14,030 bases of DNA, from positions 1 to 14,030 of the forward strand of contig CAJUCG010000068.1 in assembly GCA_910585065.1 (NCBI GenBank). The letters are read 5' to 3'. Origin of the DNA: an uncultured Lachnospiraceae bacterium. GTDB lineage: Bacteria; Bacillota; Clostridia; Lachnospirales; Lachnospiraceae. Below are positions 13,953 through 14,030 of the stretch, piece after piece (position 1 is the stretch's first letter; each line of letters begins with the position of its first letter). The notes under the pieces are model-generated. The model made no database searches, was not told the origin of the DNA, and saw nothing but the letters and a program-made list of their open reading frames with translations. Position numbers and translations under genes: made by a program.

Positions 13953-14030
13953 GTAAAAAAGAAAATAACTTTTATACAAATTGTAGGATTACAATACATG
14001 TGTTACAACTGAATATTGAAAAAGCAGAGA
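13953..14030. other. Gene-free AT-rich right edge
   Basis: No coding region is supported upstream of the thrS promoter. The only structure seen is a 6-bp inverted repeat, ATTGTA (13980-13985) and TACAAT (13990-13995), around GGAT, of unknown meaning. Confidence 0.4.

Noticed and set aside
13666..13956. Rightward open frames across the thrS leader
   Set aside because: They lie antisense to T-box structural elements and the thrS promoter, which fully explain this DNA.
13980..13995. Inverted repeat ATTGTA/TACAAT as an operator
   Set aside because: It is short, in very AT-rich DNA, and lies 28 bp upstream of the -35 with no partner regulator in view.
1..14030. CRISPR arrays, tRNA genes or intact insertion sequences
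   Set aside because: No regularly spaced repeats, tRNA-like folds or transposase motifs were seen on either strand.

Overview
The window looks like chromosomal DNA of a low-GC, Gram-positive Clostridia, most likely a Lachnospiraceae-type gut bacterium. The reasons are strong GGAGG ribosome binding sites, AT-rich intergenic DNA, sigma-A-type promoters (one with exact TTGACA and TATAAT boxes 17 bp apart), a T-box leader in front of a threonyl-tRNA synthetase gene, and the style of the proteins. This placement is inference; there is no rRNA or other marker gene. I see no CRISPR array, tRNA gene or intact insertion sequence.

Left part (1-2029). A leftward promoter with a palindrome at its predicted start point serves a gene that must begin just outside the window. 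Next is a leftward gene fusing an XRE-type helix-turn-helix to a divergent AIR-synthase (PurM-like) domain. Upstream of it lies about 600 bases of worn DNA with the C-terminal end of a TetR-type regulator and, on the other strand, what looks like a Phd/YefM-type antitoxin whose start codon has become ATA, plus several inverted repeats.

Sugar locus (2030-5261). A leftward glycoside hydrolase family 31 enzyme, with a nucleophile motif like that of alpha-xylosidases, is divergent from a rightward AraC-family regulator with a cupin sensor domain. Between them two direct repeats, 21 bp apart, overlap the -35 regions of both predicted promoters. This fits an activator that switches on the glycosidase and also controls itself.

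DUF4132 locus (5295-11660). Reading leftward, a DUF5131 (Gp37/Gp68-like) protein with a cysteine-rich tail is followed by a promoter and three closely spaced genes: a 363-residue protein matching only the C-terminal third of DUF4132 proteins, a full 1203-residue DUF4132 protein, and a GNAT acetyltransferase. The two DUF4132 genes are paralogues in tandem. The function of this group is unknown, and it is the best candidate here for an undescribed system.

Right part (11717-14030). thrS, encoding a threonyl-tRNA synthetase that lacks the usual N-terminal TGS domain, is preceded by a complete T-box riboswitch (promoter, stem I with an ACC threonine specifier, stem II, antiterminator, terminator) and followed by a rho-independent terminator. 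An extra stretch of about 110 nt sits between the transcription start and stem I.
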